From: Micromonospora sp. M71_S20
GTDB lineage: Bacteria > Actinomycetota > Actinomycetes > Mycobacteriales > Micromonosporaceae
NCBI RefSeq assembly: GCF_003664255.1
Contig: NZ_RCCV01000003.1
Span: 62,001-126,000, forward strand
Length of the DNA: 64,000 nucleotides
Direction of reading: 5' to 3'
Positions 19,394 to 27,920 of the stretch are shown here, piece after piece. Positions within the stretch are counted from its first letter, which is position 1, and every line of letters begins with the position of its first letter. The translations under genes and the position numbers were made by a program. A model generated the notes under the pieces. That model made no database searches and was not told the origin of the DNA. It was given only the letters and a program-made list of their open reading frames with translations.

Positions 19394-19857
19394 CCGTCCG
19401 CCCTCCGCCGTCGACACCCGCCGGTGCGACCGTATCGCGGGCGGGGCGGCCCGGAGGTCGTGTCGGGCGGCCCGTCACCACCACGTGGCGGCCGCGCCGG
19501 GGGTGACGGGGCTGGCCGACGATCCGCCGCCGGGCCGCCTCCACGGGGCGCGACCGGCCAACTGCGGGCCCCGCCGGTAATTCGGGTGCGCGCGAACGGT
19601 CGGGCGGTTAGCGTGTGGGCATGCGCAACTGACGCCCCACTTCCGAGCCGACCCGCCGCTGTCTCGCCGCGGGTCCGCGTGCTCCCGGGCGTCCGCATTC
19701 CGCACCCGCCGTCGAGGCGGCGGTGTTCCTCGTGGTCGATCCCGGGCAGCAGTCCCGATCCCGCCCGACCGTCGCGTGACGGTCGCCGAACGAGGCGGGT
19801 CCCCGTCACCGGACGTCGCTCCGGTGCGGGAGGACCCGCAGACCGAGGAGGCACCGG
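19394..19857. other. 464-bp gap between gnd and a small gene
   Basis: No convincing gene. It must hold the gnd promoter (minus strand) and that of the 78-residue gene (plus strand). An inverted repeat GACCCGC/GCGGGTC (19650-19656 and 19669-19675) follows a 3-codon ATG-Arg-Asn-stop ORF at 19621-19632. The mini-ORF is too short to judge. Open frames on both strands here have the skewed composition of shadows. Confidence 0.4.
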
Positions 19858-20094
19858 ATGCCAGCCAGGCGCAACCCGAAGAAGTCCCGTACCACCGTCC
19901 CCACGCCGTCCGTCGCGGACCTGACGCCCGTCAACCTCGACGAGGTGGCGGTCGCGCCGGTCGTGCCGGCACTGCCGGTCGACCGGCCCGCCGCGCCGAA
20001 GGCCGGTCCGCCGGTCTCCGGCGTCGGCCGTTCCGGCCCGCTGCGCGACCAGAAGGCCGGGCAGGCCCGTCGGTACGCCTTCCGGCGCAGCTGA
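19858..20094 (+). CDS. Small hypothetical Pro/Ala/Val-rich basic protein
   Basis: 78-residue protein, ATG at 19858, preceded by GAGGAGGCACC at good spacing. It begins MPARRNPKKSRTT and ends RRYAFRRS, with a central region rich in Pro, Val and Ala. No domain or signal peptide is seen; it is probably disordered. It stands alone, convergent with ykoC. The ribosome binding site is the main support. Confidence 0.55.
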   Translation: MPARRNPKKSRTTVPTPSVADLTPVNLDEVAVAPVVPALPVDRPAAPKAGPPVSGVGRSGPLRDQKAGQARRYAFRRS

Positions 20095-20122
20095 CGGTGC
20101 CGGCCGGGTGGAGCCGTCGTCA

Positions 20123-20230
20123 CCGGCGACTCCACCCGGCCCTTCCGCGCTCGGCCACCCGGACCGGCGACTCGGCCGGGCCCGTCCGCGCTCGACCACC
20201 CGCGCGCCGGCGACTCCGCCCGGTCCGTCC
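20123..20230. repeat. Imperfect tandem repeat of about 42 bp, three units
   Basis: Units start with CCGGCGACT at 20123, 20164 and 20207 and share GTCCGCGCTCG and CCACCCG blocks. The array lies between two converging genes, just downstream of the ykoC stop (20249). An extra short duplication of CCGATCAACGG (20232-20242 and 20253-20263) copies the end of ykoC itself. Confidence 0.7.
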
Positions 20231-20248
20231 GCCGATCAACGGACGCCG

Positions 20249-21049
20249 TCAGCCGATCAACGGGCGGAAGGTGCCGAGCAGCACGCTGACGGTCAGCGCG
20301 GCCCCGGCGAGCACCGCCGCGCCGGCGATCAGCAGGCCGTCGGCGGCGACGAAGCGCTGCCGCCGGGCGACGGTGCGCGGGACCCCGGCGTCGAAGCCCC
20401 GGGCGTCCATCGCCACGGCCAGCCGGGTGCCCCGGCGGATCGCCCCGACGAGCAGCGCGAAGGCCGTCGACACGAACAGCCGCAGCTTCGCCAGCGGGTT
20501 GCGGCCGGCCTCGACCCCCCGGGCGCGACGGGCCATGGAGATCATCTGCCACTCCTGCCCCAACAGCGGCACGAGCCGGAACGCGGCCAACGCCCCGATG
20601 GCGAACCGGGCCGGCGCCTTCGCGTTCTGGATCAGCGCGTCCGCCAGGTCGGTCGGGTCGGTGGTGGCGAAGACGATCACGCCGGGCAGCGCCACCGCGA
20701 ACATGCGCAGCACCAGGCCGAGCGCGGTGAGCAACACCCCGGAGGTGACCACCACCGGGCCGGCCTCGACCAGCACCCGGCCGGAGCGCTCGGCCGCGAA
20801 GAGCACCAGCGTCACCACCACGCCGACCGCGCCGACGAGCAGCGGCCAGGCCCGTCGCGCCAGCACCCGCAGGCGTACCCCGAACAGCGGCAGCAGGGCC
20901 AGCTCGACGGCGATCGCGATGGCCGGCGCCACCGGGTCGAGGGTGGCGATCAGGATGAACGAGAACACCAGCGCCGCGGCGAGCTTGGCCACCGGGTTGC
21001 GCCGGGCCAGCAACGCCTCCGGCGCGGCGACCGGCTCGAAACTGATCAC
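20249..21049 (-). CDS. ykoC: ECF transporter transmembrane protein, thiamine-precursor system (YkoC, EcfT)
   Basis: T component of an energy-coupling-factor importer, linking the ATPase to the substrate-binding membrane protein. 266 residues with about five to six membrane helices. Both Ala-Arg-Gly coupling motifs are present: RARGVE near residue 170 and MDARGFD near 213. The GTG start at 21049 is 127 bp from the end of the ATPase gene, the gap being filled by a 65-bp tandem duplication. Assigned to thiamine precursors (hydroxymethylpyrimidine) because of the TPP riboswitch and the YkoE-type S component upstream. Confidence 0.9.
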   Translation of the reverse strand: MISFEPVAAPEALLARRNPVAKLAAALVFSFILIATLDPVAPAIAIAVELALLPLFGVRLRVLARRAWPLLVGAVGVVVTLVLFAAERSGRVLVEAGPVVVTSGVLLTALGLVLRMFAVALPGVIVFATTDPTDLADALIQNAKAPARFAIGALAAFRLVPLLGQEWQMISMARRARGVEAGRNPLAKLRLFVSTAFALLVGAIRRGTRLAVAMDARGFDAGVPRTVARRQRFVAADGLLIAGAAVLAGAALTVSVLLGTFRPLIG

Positions 21050-21055
21050 GCCCGC

Positions 21056-21185
21056 TCCAGGGTGTGGCGGCGGTCTGGGTGGGTGACCGGTGCGGCGGTC
21101 CGGTCGCTGGTCACGGGCGCTCCAGGGTGAGGCGGCGGTCTGGGTGGGTGACCGGTGCGGCGGTCCGGTCGCTGGTCACGGGCGC
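21056..21185. repeat. 65-bp tandem duplication covering the 3' end of ykoD
   Basis: Two full units (21056-21120 and 21121-21185) of 65 bp plus the start of a third inside ykoD. Corresponding bases at 21056, 21121 and 21186 begin TCCAGGGTG. The unit carries the last eight codons of ykoD (RRLTLERP plus stop), so the gene end has been copied twice into the space before ykoC. 65 is not a multiple of three. The last codons may have been copied in another frame at the first unit, where the sequence has drifted (GTG for GAG). Confidence 0.85.
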
Positions 21186-22591
21186 TCCAGGGTGAGGCGG
21201 CGATCCGCCAGGGCGGCGACGAACTCCGCATCGTGGGTGACGGCGACCAGGCCGTGACCTGCGTCGCGCAGCTCGGCGAAGAGGTCCACCAGCTCCAGCC
21301 AGGTGCGCCGGTCCTGGCCGAAGGTCGGTTCGTCGCAGACGAGCAGGCGGGGCGCGGTGGCCAGGGCGGTCGCCACGCTCAGCCGCCGCGCCTCCCCGCC
21401 GGAGAGGGTGTACGGGTTGGCCGCCGCGAGCTTCGTCAACCGCAGCCGGGACAGCAGGCCGTCCACCGTGGCCCCGACCGCCGCCTCGGGCTGGCCGGTG
21501 CGGCGCGGACCGAGCGCCAGCTCGTCGAAGACGGTGTTGGTGACGAACTGGTGCTCCGGGTCCTGGAAGACCGAGCCGATCCGGCGGGCCAGTGCCGGGG
21601 CGCGCCAGCGGTGCGGGGGCGTGCGGGCGTCGCCACCGGCCAGTGCCGTCGTCGCCGTGACCCGGCCGACCCCGGGCTTGAGCAGGCCCCCGAGCAGCAG
21701 GGCGAGGGTCGACTTGCCGGCCCCGTTGGGCCCGAGGACGGCGAGCGCCTCGCCGGCGCGTACCGCCAGGTCGACGGGGGCCAGCCGGGGCGGCAGGCCG
21801 AGCCGGTCGGCGGCGAGCAGCACGTCGCCGGCCGGCGTGGTCGCGTGGCGGGGCGGTACCGGGCGGCCGGGCACCCAGACGCCCTCGTCGGCGAGCGCGT
21901 CGCCGTGCGTGCCGAAGACGGCCTCGGGCGTGCCGTCGGCGCGGACGCCGCCGCCGGGTTCGAGCACGACCACCCGGTCGACCAGGGGCAGCGCCTCGGC
22001 GACCCGGTGCTCGACCAGGATCAGCGTGGTGTCGGCGTCCAGCGCGCCGGCCACCGCCGCCCGGATCAGCGCCGCGCCGGTCGGGTCGAGGTTGGCGGTC
22101 GGCTCGTCGAGCAGCAGCAACCCGGGGCGCAGGGCCAGCACGCCGGCCAGGGCGAGCCGCTGCTGCTCGCCGCCGGAGAGGGCGGCGGTGGGGCGGTCCC
22201 GGGGGTACGGGAAGCCGACCCGCATCAGCGCCTCGTCGACGCGGGGCCAGATCTCCCCGGCGGGGGTGCCGCGGTTCTCCAGCCCGAACGCCACGTCGTC
22301 GCCGCTGCGGGCCATCACGAGCTGGGTCTGCGGGTCCTGGAAGACGATGCCGACCCGCTCCCGGCCCTTGCGGGGGTCGAGCCCGTCGATCTCGACGGTG
22401 CCCTCCTGCTCGCCCGAGTCCTCGGGCAGCAGCCCGGCCAGCGCGGCGAGCAGCGTGCTCTTGCCGGCCCCGGAGGGGCCGAGTAGCAGCACCCGCTCGC
22501 CAACCTCGACGCGCAGGTCGACCCCCCGTACGGCCCACGCCCGCCGCCCGGCGTGCCGCCACCCGAACCCCCGCAACGTCACCGCCCCCAC
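21176..22591 (-). CDS. ykoD: ECF transporter ATPase with two fused ABC domains (YkoD)
   Basis: Double ATPase of the thiamine-precursor importer. 471 residues. Domain 1 (about 1-225): Walker A GPSGAGKST, signature LSGGEQQR, Walker B LLLLDEPT. Domain 2 (about 255-471): Walker A GPNGAGKST, signature LSGGEARR, Walker B LLVCDEPT. Q-loops FQDPQTQ and FQDPEHQ are typical of EcfA. The GTG at 22591 is chosen because GGGAGGGAGGGG lies just upstream; the open frame continues into non-coding sequence. In Bacillus the matching gene is ykoD. It is 122 bp downstream of ykoE, with a palindromic repeat between. Confidence 0.93.
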   Translation of the reverse strand: MGAVTLRGFGWRHAGRRAWAVRGVDLRVEVGERVLLLGPSGAGKSTLLAALAGLLPEDSGEQEGTVEIDGLDPRKGRERVGIVFQDPQTQLVMARSGDDVAFGLENRGTPAGEIWPRVDEALMRVGFPYPRDRPTAALSGGEQQRLALAGVLALRPGLLLLDEPTANLDPTGAALIRAAVAGALDADTTLILVEHRVAEALPLVDRVVVLEPGGGVRADGTPEAVFGTHGDALADEGVWVPGRPVPPRHATTPAGDVLLAADRLGLPPRLAPVDLAVRAGEALAVLGPNGAGKSTLALLLGGLLKPGVGRVTATTALAGGDARTPPHRWRAPALARRIGSVFQDPEHQFVTNTVFDELALGPRRTGQPEAAVGATVDGLLSRLRLTKLAAANPYTLSGGEARRLSVATALATAPRLLVCDEPTFGQDRRTWLELVDLFAELRDAGHGLVAVTHDAEFVAALADRRLTLERP

Positions 22592-22624
22592 CGCAACCCC
22601 TCCCTCCCGGCCCGCCCGCGAGCG

Positions 22625-22683
22625 TCGATCATGAGGTTGGCGGCAGCCACGGAGATCCACATCGCCGTCAACCTCATGATCGA
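22625..22683. repeat. Inverted-repeat element, CGATCATG family, copy 3
   Basis: Twenty-nt arms at 22625-22644 (tcgatcatgaggttggcggc) and 22664-22683 (gccgtcaacctcatgatcga) match at 19 of 20 positions, with a 19-nt centre. It lies between ykoE and ykoD in the same operon, so it may form an RNA hairpin that lowers or stabilises expression between the two genes. Confidence 0.75.
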
Positions 22684-22713
22684 CCTCGATCTCGGTGGGG
22701 GGTGGGGGCGGGG

Positions 22714-23307
22714 TCAGACGGGGGTGCGGTCGCGGGCGGCGGGGAAGCGGTCCAGGGCCCCCGTGGTGGCCAGGGCGCGGGTCAGGGCCCAACCGCCGGC
22801 ACCGGCGACGACGGTGGCGCTGACGATGGTGAGCAGGGCGTACGGGATCCGGTAGCTGCCCAGGGCGTACTCGCTGTTCCAGACGAAGAAGTCGAACAGG
22901 GCGGCGCCGAGGCCGGTCAGCGCGCCGGCGATCAGCGCGGTGGGCAGCCGGAACGAGCGGTACCGGAACGCGGCGAAGGCCAGCTCGGCGCCGAGCCCCT
23001 GGATCAGGCCCTGCACGATGGTGACGCCGCCCCACTCCGAGCCGAGCAGCGCGGAGACCGTCGCCGCCACCGCCTCGCAGAAGAGCGCCGCGCCGGGCTT
23101 GCGGATCACCAGGCCGCCGAGGACGGCCGGGACCAGCCACACGCCGTACATGATCGCCTGGCCGGCGGGGAAGAAGGCGAACGCCGGGTCGACGGCCCGC
23201 CACAGCAGGCCCCAGGCCCAGAAGATGACGCCGAAGGCCACCGCGATCACGGCGGCGACGACGACGTCGACGGTACGCCACCGGGTGGCGGTGTTGTTGT
23301 CTCGCAT
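22714..23307 (-). CDS. ykoE: ECF transporter S component for thiamine precursor (YkoE family)
   Basis: Substrate-specific membrane subunit, thought to bind hydroxymethylpyrimidine or a related thiamine precursor. 197 residues with about five to six membrane helices. The N-terminus has RWRTVDVVVAAVIAVAFGVIFWAW, and later come SEWGGVTIVQGLIQGLGAELAF and FDFFVW, which fit YkoE. The ATG at 23307 follows GGGAGCA. The gene directly follows a TPP riboswitch, so the operon ykoE-ykoD-ykoC should be off when thiamine diphosphate is plentiful. Confidence 0.93.
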   Translation of the reverse strand: MRDNNTATRWRTVDVVVAAVIAVAFGVIFWAWGLLWRAVDPAFAFFPAGQAIMYGVWLVPAVLGGLVIRKPGAALFCEAVAATVSALLGSEWGGVTIVQGLIQGLGAELAFAAFRYRSFRLPTALIAGALTGLGAALFDFFVWNSEYALGSYRIPYALLTIVSATVVAGAGGWALTRALATTGALDRFPAARDRTPV

Positions 23308-23396
23308 GATTGCTCCCAGTCCCGAACGAGAACCAGGAGAAGACGCACGCCGCGCCCGGAACGTGCCGGACGTCGACGCGGCTGGAGGTCGACCGA

Positions 23397-23478
<82 letters not shown>

Positions 23479-23629
23479 CGGATGTGAAGTTGTGGCCCGA
23501 CGCTAACACCTTCGAAGATCATCGGGCAAAGTGATCTTTGCGCAGCTCACCAGCGCGTTCGATCGACGCCCCCGATCCCGGCCCGGTACTCTCGGGCGGC
23601 CACTGGGAATCCGGCAGAGGGACACGTAC

Positions 23630-24688
23630 GTGACATCCGAGGCTGACCGCCGCGCGCCGGACGGGCCGCGCCCCGGCGCGGTGGACGTGGCCGCCCCGGG
23701 CGTACGCGAGGAGACGCCGGCGGCGCCCGGCGGCCCGGAGCGGCGGATCGGGTCGGTGGAGGTCCTCGCCGGCCTGCTGATCCTGCTGGTCGTCTTCCGC
23801 GAGCCGCTCGCCCGCGCCCTCTCCGCGCCCCGGTTGCAGACCTGGACCACCGTCTTCGTCTCGGTCATGGTGCAGGCGGTGCCGTTCCTGGTCTTCGGGG
23901 TGCTGCTCTCCGCGGTGATCGCCGTCTTCGTGCCCCGGTCGTTCTGGGCCCGGGCGCTGCCGCGTCATCCCGCGCTCGCGGTGCCGGTGGCCAGCGCGGC
24001 CGGCGTGGTGCTGCCCGGCTGCGAGTGCGGGGCGGTGCCGATCGCCGGGTCGCTGATCCGGCGCGGGGTCACCCCGGCCGCGGCGTTGGCGTTCCTGCTC
24101 GCCGCCCCGGCGATCAACCCGATCGTGCTCACCGCCACCGCGGTGGCCTTCCCCGACGACCCGGCGATGGTCCTGGGCCGGGCCGTCGCGAGCCTGGTCG
24201 TCGCGATGGTCATGGGCTGGCTGTGGCTGCGCCTCGGCCGGGCCGACTGGATCCGGCTGCCGCGCCGGCCGGAGCTGGACGACGGCCCACGCGGGCGGGC
24301 GTTCTGGGGGGCGGTGCGGCACGACGTCACGCACGCCGGCGGGTTCCTGGTGATCGGCGCGGCGGCTGCGGCCACGATCAACGTCGTGGTGCCGGAGCGC
24401 TGGTTGCAGACGCTCGCCGACGACCCCGTGCTCTCGGTGCTCGCGCTGGCCGTGCTCGCGGTGCTGCTCTCCCTCTGCTCGGAGGCGGACGCCTTCGTCG
24501 CCGCCTCGCTGTCGCAGTTCTCGCTGACCTCCCGACTGGTCTTCCTGGTGGTGGGGCCGATGGTCGACCTCAAGCTCATCTCGATGCAGGCCGGGGTCTT
24601 CGGCCGGCGGTTCGCGCTGCGGTTCGCCCCGACCACCTTCGCGGTGGCCGTCGCGGTGGCCGTCGGGACCGGGGCGGTGCTGCTGTGA
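23630..24688 (+). CDS. DUF318/YraQ-type permease
   Basis: 352-residue multi-pass membrane protein. After a 45-residue polar N-terminus there are about eight helices. The family motifs GCECGAVPIAG and FLLAAPAINPIVLTAT are clear, followed by the second-half motif CSEADAFVAASL. YraQ-like permeases are proposed metal or small-anion transporters, but the substrate is unproven. The GTG at 23630 follows GAGGGACAC. The stop overlaps the next gene by 4 nt. The pairing of a DUF318 permease with a TIGR03943 protein is standard in Gram-positive bacteria. The conserved cysteines in GCEC and CSE could handle metal. Confidence 0.9.
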   Translation: MTSEADRRAPDGPRPGAVDVAAPGVREETPAAPGGPERRIGSVEVLAGLLILLVVFREPLARALSAPRLQTWTTVFVSVMVQAVPFLVFGVLLSAVIAVFVPRSFWARALPRHPALAVPVASAAGVVLPGCECGAVPIAGSLIRRGVTPAAALAFLLAAPAINPIVLTATAVAFPDDPAMVLGRAVASLVVAMVMGWLWLRLGRADWIRLPRRPELDDGPRGRAFWGAVRHDVTHAGGFLVIGAAAAATINVVVPERWLQTLADDPVLSVLALAVLAVLLSLCSEADAFVAASLSQFSLTSRLVFLVVGPMVDLKLISMQAGVFGRRFALRFAPTTFAVAVAVAVGTGAVLL

Positions 24689-25476
24689 ACCGGCAGGCGC
24701 AGGCGGTCGTCCTGCTGCTGCTCGGGGGCGCGGTGGTCCGGGCCAGCCTCACCGACCTGCACCTGCGCTACGTCAAGGAAGGGCTGCGGCCCTTCCTGAT
24801 CGCCGCCGGCCTGCTGCTGGTGGCCGCCGCGGTCATGACCCTCTTCTACGAGCTGCGCCCGCTCCTGCGGCGCACGCCCGCCGGCCACCACGACGGCCAC
24901 GACGCTCAGGGCGACCAAGGCGCTCAGGGCGGCCACGACGGTGACGGCGGGCACGACGGCCACGGCCACGGCCACCACGAGCCCCGGGTCGGCTGGCTGC
25001 TGATCCTGCCCGTGCTGGGCCTGCTGCTGGTCGCCCCGCCGGCCCTGGGCTCGTACGCGGCCGGGCAGGCCGGCACCGCCGTCACCACCCGGCAGCAGCC
25101 GTCCGACTACCCGCCGCTGCCCGACGGCGACCCCGTGCGGGTGGCCGTGCTCGACTACGCCTCCCGGGCCCTGTTCGACCGGGGCACCTCGATCGGCGAC
25201 CGCCGGGTCCAGCTGACCGGCTTCGTCACCACCGGCCCCGACGGCCGGCCGCTGCTGGCCCGGATGGTGCTCTCCTGCTGCGCCGCCGACGGGCGGCCGG
25301 TCAAGCTGGGGCTGACCGGCGCGGCCCCCGACGGGCTCGCCGACGACACCTGGATCGAGGTGATTGGCCGCTACAGCGACCGCATCGCCCGCGACCCGGT
25401 CAACGACGCCGAGATCCCCTACCTGGACGTGGAGTCCTGGCGGCAGGTGCCCGTCCCCCGGCAACAGTACGAGTGA
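24685..25476 (+). CDS. TIGR03943 family putative permease subunit with His-rich loop
   Basis: 263-residue partner of the DUF318 permease. Two N-terminal helices (about residues 5-55) are followed by a loop of about 40 residues very rich in His, Asp and Gly (repeats of GHDG), then a third helix near 105-130. The rest is an extracytoplasmic domain with the motif VLSCCAADG near 195 and a C-terminal YLDVESW. The His-rich loop suggests metal binding. GTG start at 24685 overlapping the preceding stop (GTGA). Confidence 0.9.
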   Translation: MNRQAQAVVLLLLGGAVVRASLTDLHLRYVKEGLRPFLIAAGLLLVAAAVMTLFYELRPLLRRTPAGHHDGHDAQGDQGAQGGHDGDGGHDGHGHGHHEPRVGWLLILPVLGLLLVAPPALGSYAAGQAGTAVTTRQQPSDYPPLPDGDPVRVAVLDYASRALFDRGTSIGDRRVQLTGFVTTGPDGRPLLARMVLSCCAADGRPVKLGLTGAAPDGLADDTWIEVIGRYSDRIARDPVNDAEIPYLDVESWRQVPVPRQQYE

Positions 25477-25532
25477 CCCGTGGGCCCGGCAGTCCCGGGC
25501 GGCCGGGTGCGACGCTGGGTAGGCTCACGATC

Positions 25533-26363
25533 ATGCGGATCGAGGCCCGGGGGTTCACGTTCGACGTGCGCGTCGGCGGACCGGAGGGCGGCACGCCCGT
25601 CCTGCTGCTGCACGGGTTTCCCCAGCACGGCGGGGAGTTCGACGACGTGGTGCCCGCGCTGCACGCCGCCGGCCTGCGCACGTACGCGCCGGACCAGCGC
25701 GGCTACTCGCCGGGCGCGCGGCCCGAGGCGGTCGAGGCGTACCGGCTGCCGGAACTGGTCGCCGACGCCGTGGGCCTACTCGACGCGCTGGGCGTCGACG
25801 CGGCGCACCTGGTGGGGCACGACTGGGGCGCGATCGTGGCCTGGGCCGTCGCGGCCCACCACCCCGAGCGTGTCCGCACGCTGACCGCGGTCTCCGTGCC
25901 GCACCCCGGCGCCATGGCGTGGGCGCTGGCCGAGGACGCGGGGCAGAAGGCGCGCTCGGCGTACATGACGGTGTTCCGCAAGCCGGGCACGGCGGAGAAG
26001 GCGCTGCTGGCGCTGAACGCGACCGGGCTGCGCCGGATGCTGCACGGGGTCGGCGGCGACGCGCGGGTGGCCGCGTACGCGGACCCGATGCGCGAGCCGG
26101 GCGCGCTGACCGCCGCCCTTAACTGGTACCGCGCGATGTCCCGCCGGGACCTGGCCGCCACCGGGCCGGTGGCGGTGCCGACCACGTTCGTGTGGAGCGG
26201 CCGCGACATCGCGATCGGCCGGACCGCCGCCGAGGCGTGCGCCGAGCACGTGACCGGGGACTACCGCTTCGTCGAGCTGCCCCGGGTGAGCCACTGGATC
26301 CCCGACGAGGCGCCCGCCCCGCTGGCCGAGGCGATCCTGGCCCGGGTGCACGACCCGGTCTGA
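25533..26363 (+). CDS. Alpha/beta hydrolase, epoxide hydrolase-like
   Basis: 276-residue cytoplasmic alpha/beta hydrolase. HGFPQHGGEFD gives the oxyanion-hole region, GHDWGAIVAW near residue 90 gives the nucleophile elbow with Asp as nucleophile, and VSHWIPDEAP near 255 gives the catalytic His. The HDW nucleophile motif is shared by soluble epoxide hydrolases and haloalkane dehalogenases; the former is more likely here. The ATG at 25533 fits the family start; an in-frame start at 25473 adds 20 unrelated residues. Physiological substrate unknown. Confidence 0.88.
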   Translation: MRIEARGFTFDVRVGGPEGGTPVLLLHGFPQHGGEFDDVVPALHAAGLRTYAPDQRGYSPGARPEAVEAYRLPELVADAVGLLDALGVDAAHLVGHDWGAIVAWAVAAHHPERVRTLTAVSVPHPGAMAWALAEDAGQKARSAYMTVFRKPGTAEKALLALNATGLRRMLHGVGGDARVAAYADPMREPGALTAALNWYRAMSRRDLAATGPVAVPTTFVWSGRDIAIGRTAAEACAEHVTGDYRFVELPRVSHWIPDEAPAPLAEAILARVHDPV

Positions 26364-26418
26364 CCTTCCCCGCGACGCCGGCCGGCGGACGCCGGCCCAC
26401 CCCTGACGGAGGTACGAC

Positions 26419-27183
26419 ATGGACCGAGCAGACACGACGGTGAAGGCCGAGGACTTCCTGGCCGTGGTGACCGACACGATGAACCGGGTGGCCGAGAGCC
26501 AGCGCGAGGCGGTGGGGCGGGCCGCCGACCTGATCGCCGAGGCGGTACGCGCCGACGGCGTGGTGCACGCGTTCGGCACCGGCCACTCCGAGGCGCTGGC
26601 CATGGAGATCGCCGGGCGGGCCGGCGGGCTGGTGCCCACGAACCGGATCGCCCTGCGGGACCTGGTGCTCCGCGGCGGGGCCCCGGCGGACGTGCTCGGG
26701 CCGCTGCTGGAGCGCGACCCGGCGGTGGCGCACCGCCTCTACGAGCTGGCCCCGGTCGGCCCCCGGGACGTCTTCATGCTCGCCTCCAACTCGGGCGTGA
26801 ACGGCGCGATGGTGGAGTTCGCGTCGCTGGTCAGGGAGAAGGGCCACGGGCTGGTCGCGATCACCTCGGCGCAGCACTCCGGGCAGATGACCTCGCGCCA
26901 CCCGTCGGGGCGCAAGCTCGCCGACTTCGCCGACGTGGTGCTCGACAACGGCGCCCCGTACGGCGACGCGACGCTGCCGTTGCCCGGCGGTGGCGCGGTC
27001 GGCGCGGTCTCCTCGATCACCGCGGCGCTGCTGGCACAGCAGATCACGATCGAGGTGGTGGCCCGGCTGCTGGCGGCGGGGGAGCGTCCACCGGTCTACC
27101 TGTCGGCCAACATCGCCGGGGGCGACGAGCACAACAACGCCCTGGAGGCCCGGTACGCCGGCCGGATCCGGCGCGGCTCCTGA
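26419..27183 (+). CDS. SIS domain protein (UPF0309 type)
   Basis: 254-residue sugar-isomerase domain protein that should bind a phosphosugar. The motifs HAFGTGHSEALAMEIAGRAGG (split here for description), LASNSGVNGAMVEFA and ITSAQHSGQMTSRHPSG match the UPF0309/SIS group, which acts on or regulates by amino-sugar phosphates. The ATG at 26419 follows GGAGG at good spacing. It follows the hydrolase gene by 55 bp and may be cotranscribed. The exact reaction is unknown. Confidence 0.88.
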   Translation: MDRADTTVKAEDFLAVVTDTMNRVAESQREAVGRAADLIAEAVRADGVVHAFGTGHSEALAMEIAGRAGGLVPTNRIALRDLVLRGGAPADVLGPLLERDPAVAHRLYELAPVGPRDVFMLASNSGVNGAMVEFASLVREKGHGLVAITSAQHSGQMTSRHPSGRKLADFADVVLDNGAPYGDATLPLPGGGAVGAVSSITAALLAQQITIEVVARLLAAGERPPVYLSANIAGGDEHNNALEARYAGRIRRGS

Positions 27184-27304
27184 CCGGACGGGACCGGCGC
27201 CCCGGGCAGTGACGTGAGTCGGTTTCGCGCGTCGGCCGGTGGGGCATCAGCGATGCTGCCGCCGGCCGCCCCCGCCGGCAGTACCGTCTGACCGGAGGTA
27301 GCGC

Positions 27305-27805
27305 GTGTCCAAGGAAACCGAGAAGCAGCGCTGGCAGCGCAACTTCGCCGACCTGCTCCAGGAGCTTCGGGTCGCCCAGACCGGCGTGCAGATCCTCTTC
27401 GCCTTCCTGCTCACCCTGCCGTTCAGCAACGGTTTCACCCGTACGAGTGGCTTCCAGAAGGACGTCTACATCGTCGCGTTGCTGTCGGCGGCCGCGGCAA
27501 CCGCGATGATCATCTCTCCGGTGGCGTTCCACCGCGCGCTGTTCCGGCAGGGCCGCAAGCCGGAGCTGGTCCGGTTCGCGCACCGGATGGCCAGTGGTGG
27601 GCTCGCCTTCATGCTGATCTCGATGGTCAGCGCGGTGCTGCTGATCACCGACTTCGTGCTGGACCGGAGCATCGCCCTGGTGCTCAGCGGCCTCATCTGC
27701 CTCTGGTTCCTCACCTTCTGGGTGTTCCTGCCGTTCTCCCGGCGCAACTGGGGCGACGACGACGCCGACGACGACGAGAACGAGCCGCGGTCCCTCAGCG
27801 ACTGA
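27305..27805 (+). CDS. DUF6328 family membrane protein
   Basis: 166-residue protein, GTG start at 27305 after GGAGGTAGC. The N-terminus ELRVAQTGVQILFAFLLTLPF is the family signature. Four membrane segments lie between residues 25 and 145, followed by an acidic tail rich in Asp and Glu. Function unknown; widespread in actinobacteria. Single gene, with the next gene starting 115 bp downstream. Confidence 0.85.
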   Translation: MSKETEKQRWQRNFADLLQELRVAQTGVQILFAFLLTLPFSNGFTRTSGFQKDVYIVALLSAAAATAMIISPVAFHRALFRQGRKPELVRFAHRMASGGLAFMLISMVSAVLLITDFVLDRSIALVLSGLICLWFLTFWVFLPFSRRNWGDDDADDDENEPRSLSD

Positions 27806-27920
27806 CCGAGGTCGACGCAACTCGATATTTACCGATCGCTACCCCTGGGTAACACCCGGGGGTAGCGTGCTGTTCGTCGAGCACGTTGACGCATCCGGAC
27901 CGAGGTTCGAGGGGGCCGCC

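Noticed and set aside
19621..19675. Three-codon leader ORF (ATG-Arg-Asn-stop) followed by a hairpin as an attenuator
   Set aside because: Too short to separate from chance, and no amino-acid biosynthesis gene follows.
21054..21190. CRISPR-like direct repeats near 21.1 kb
   Set aside because: Only two to three back-to-back 65-bp units without spacers; they are a tandem copy of the ykoD end.
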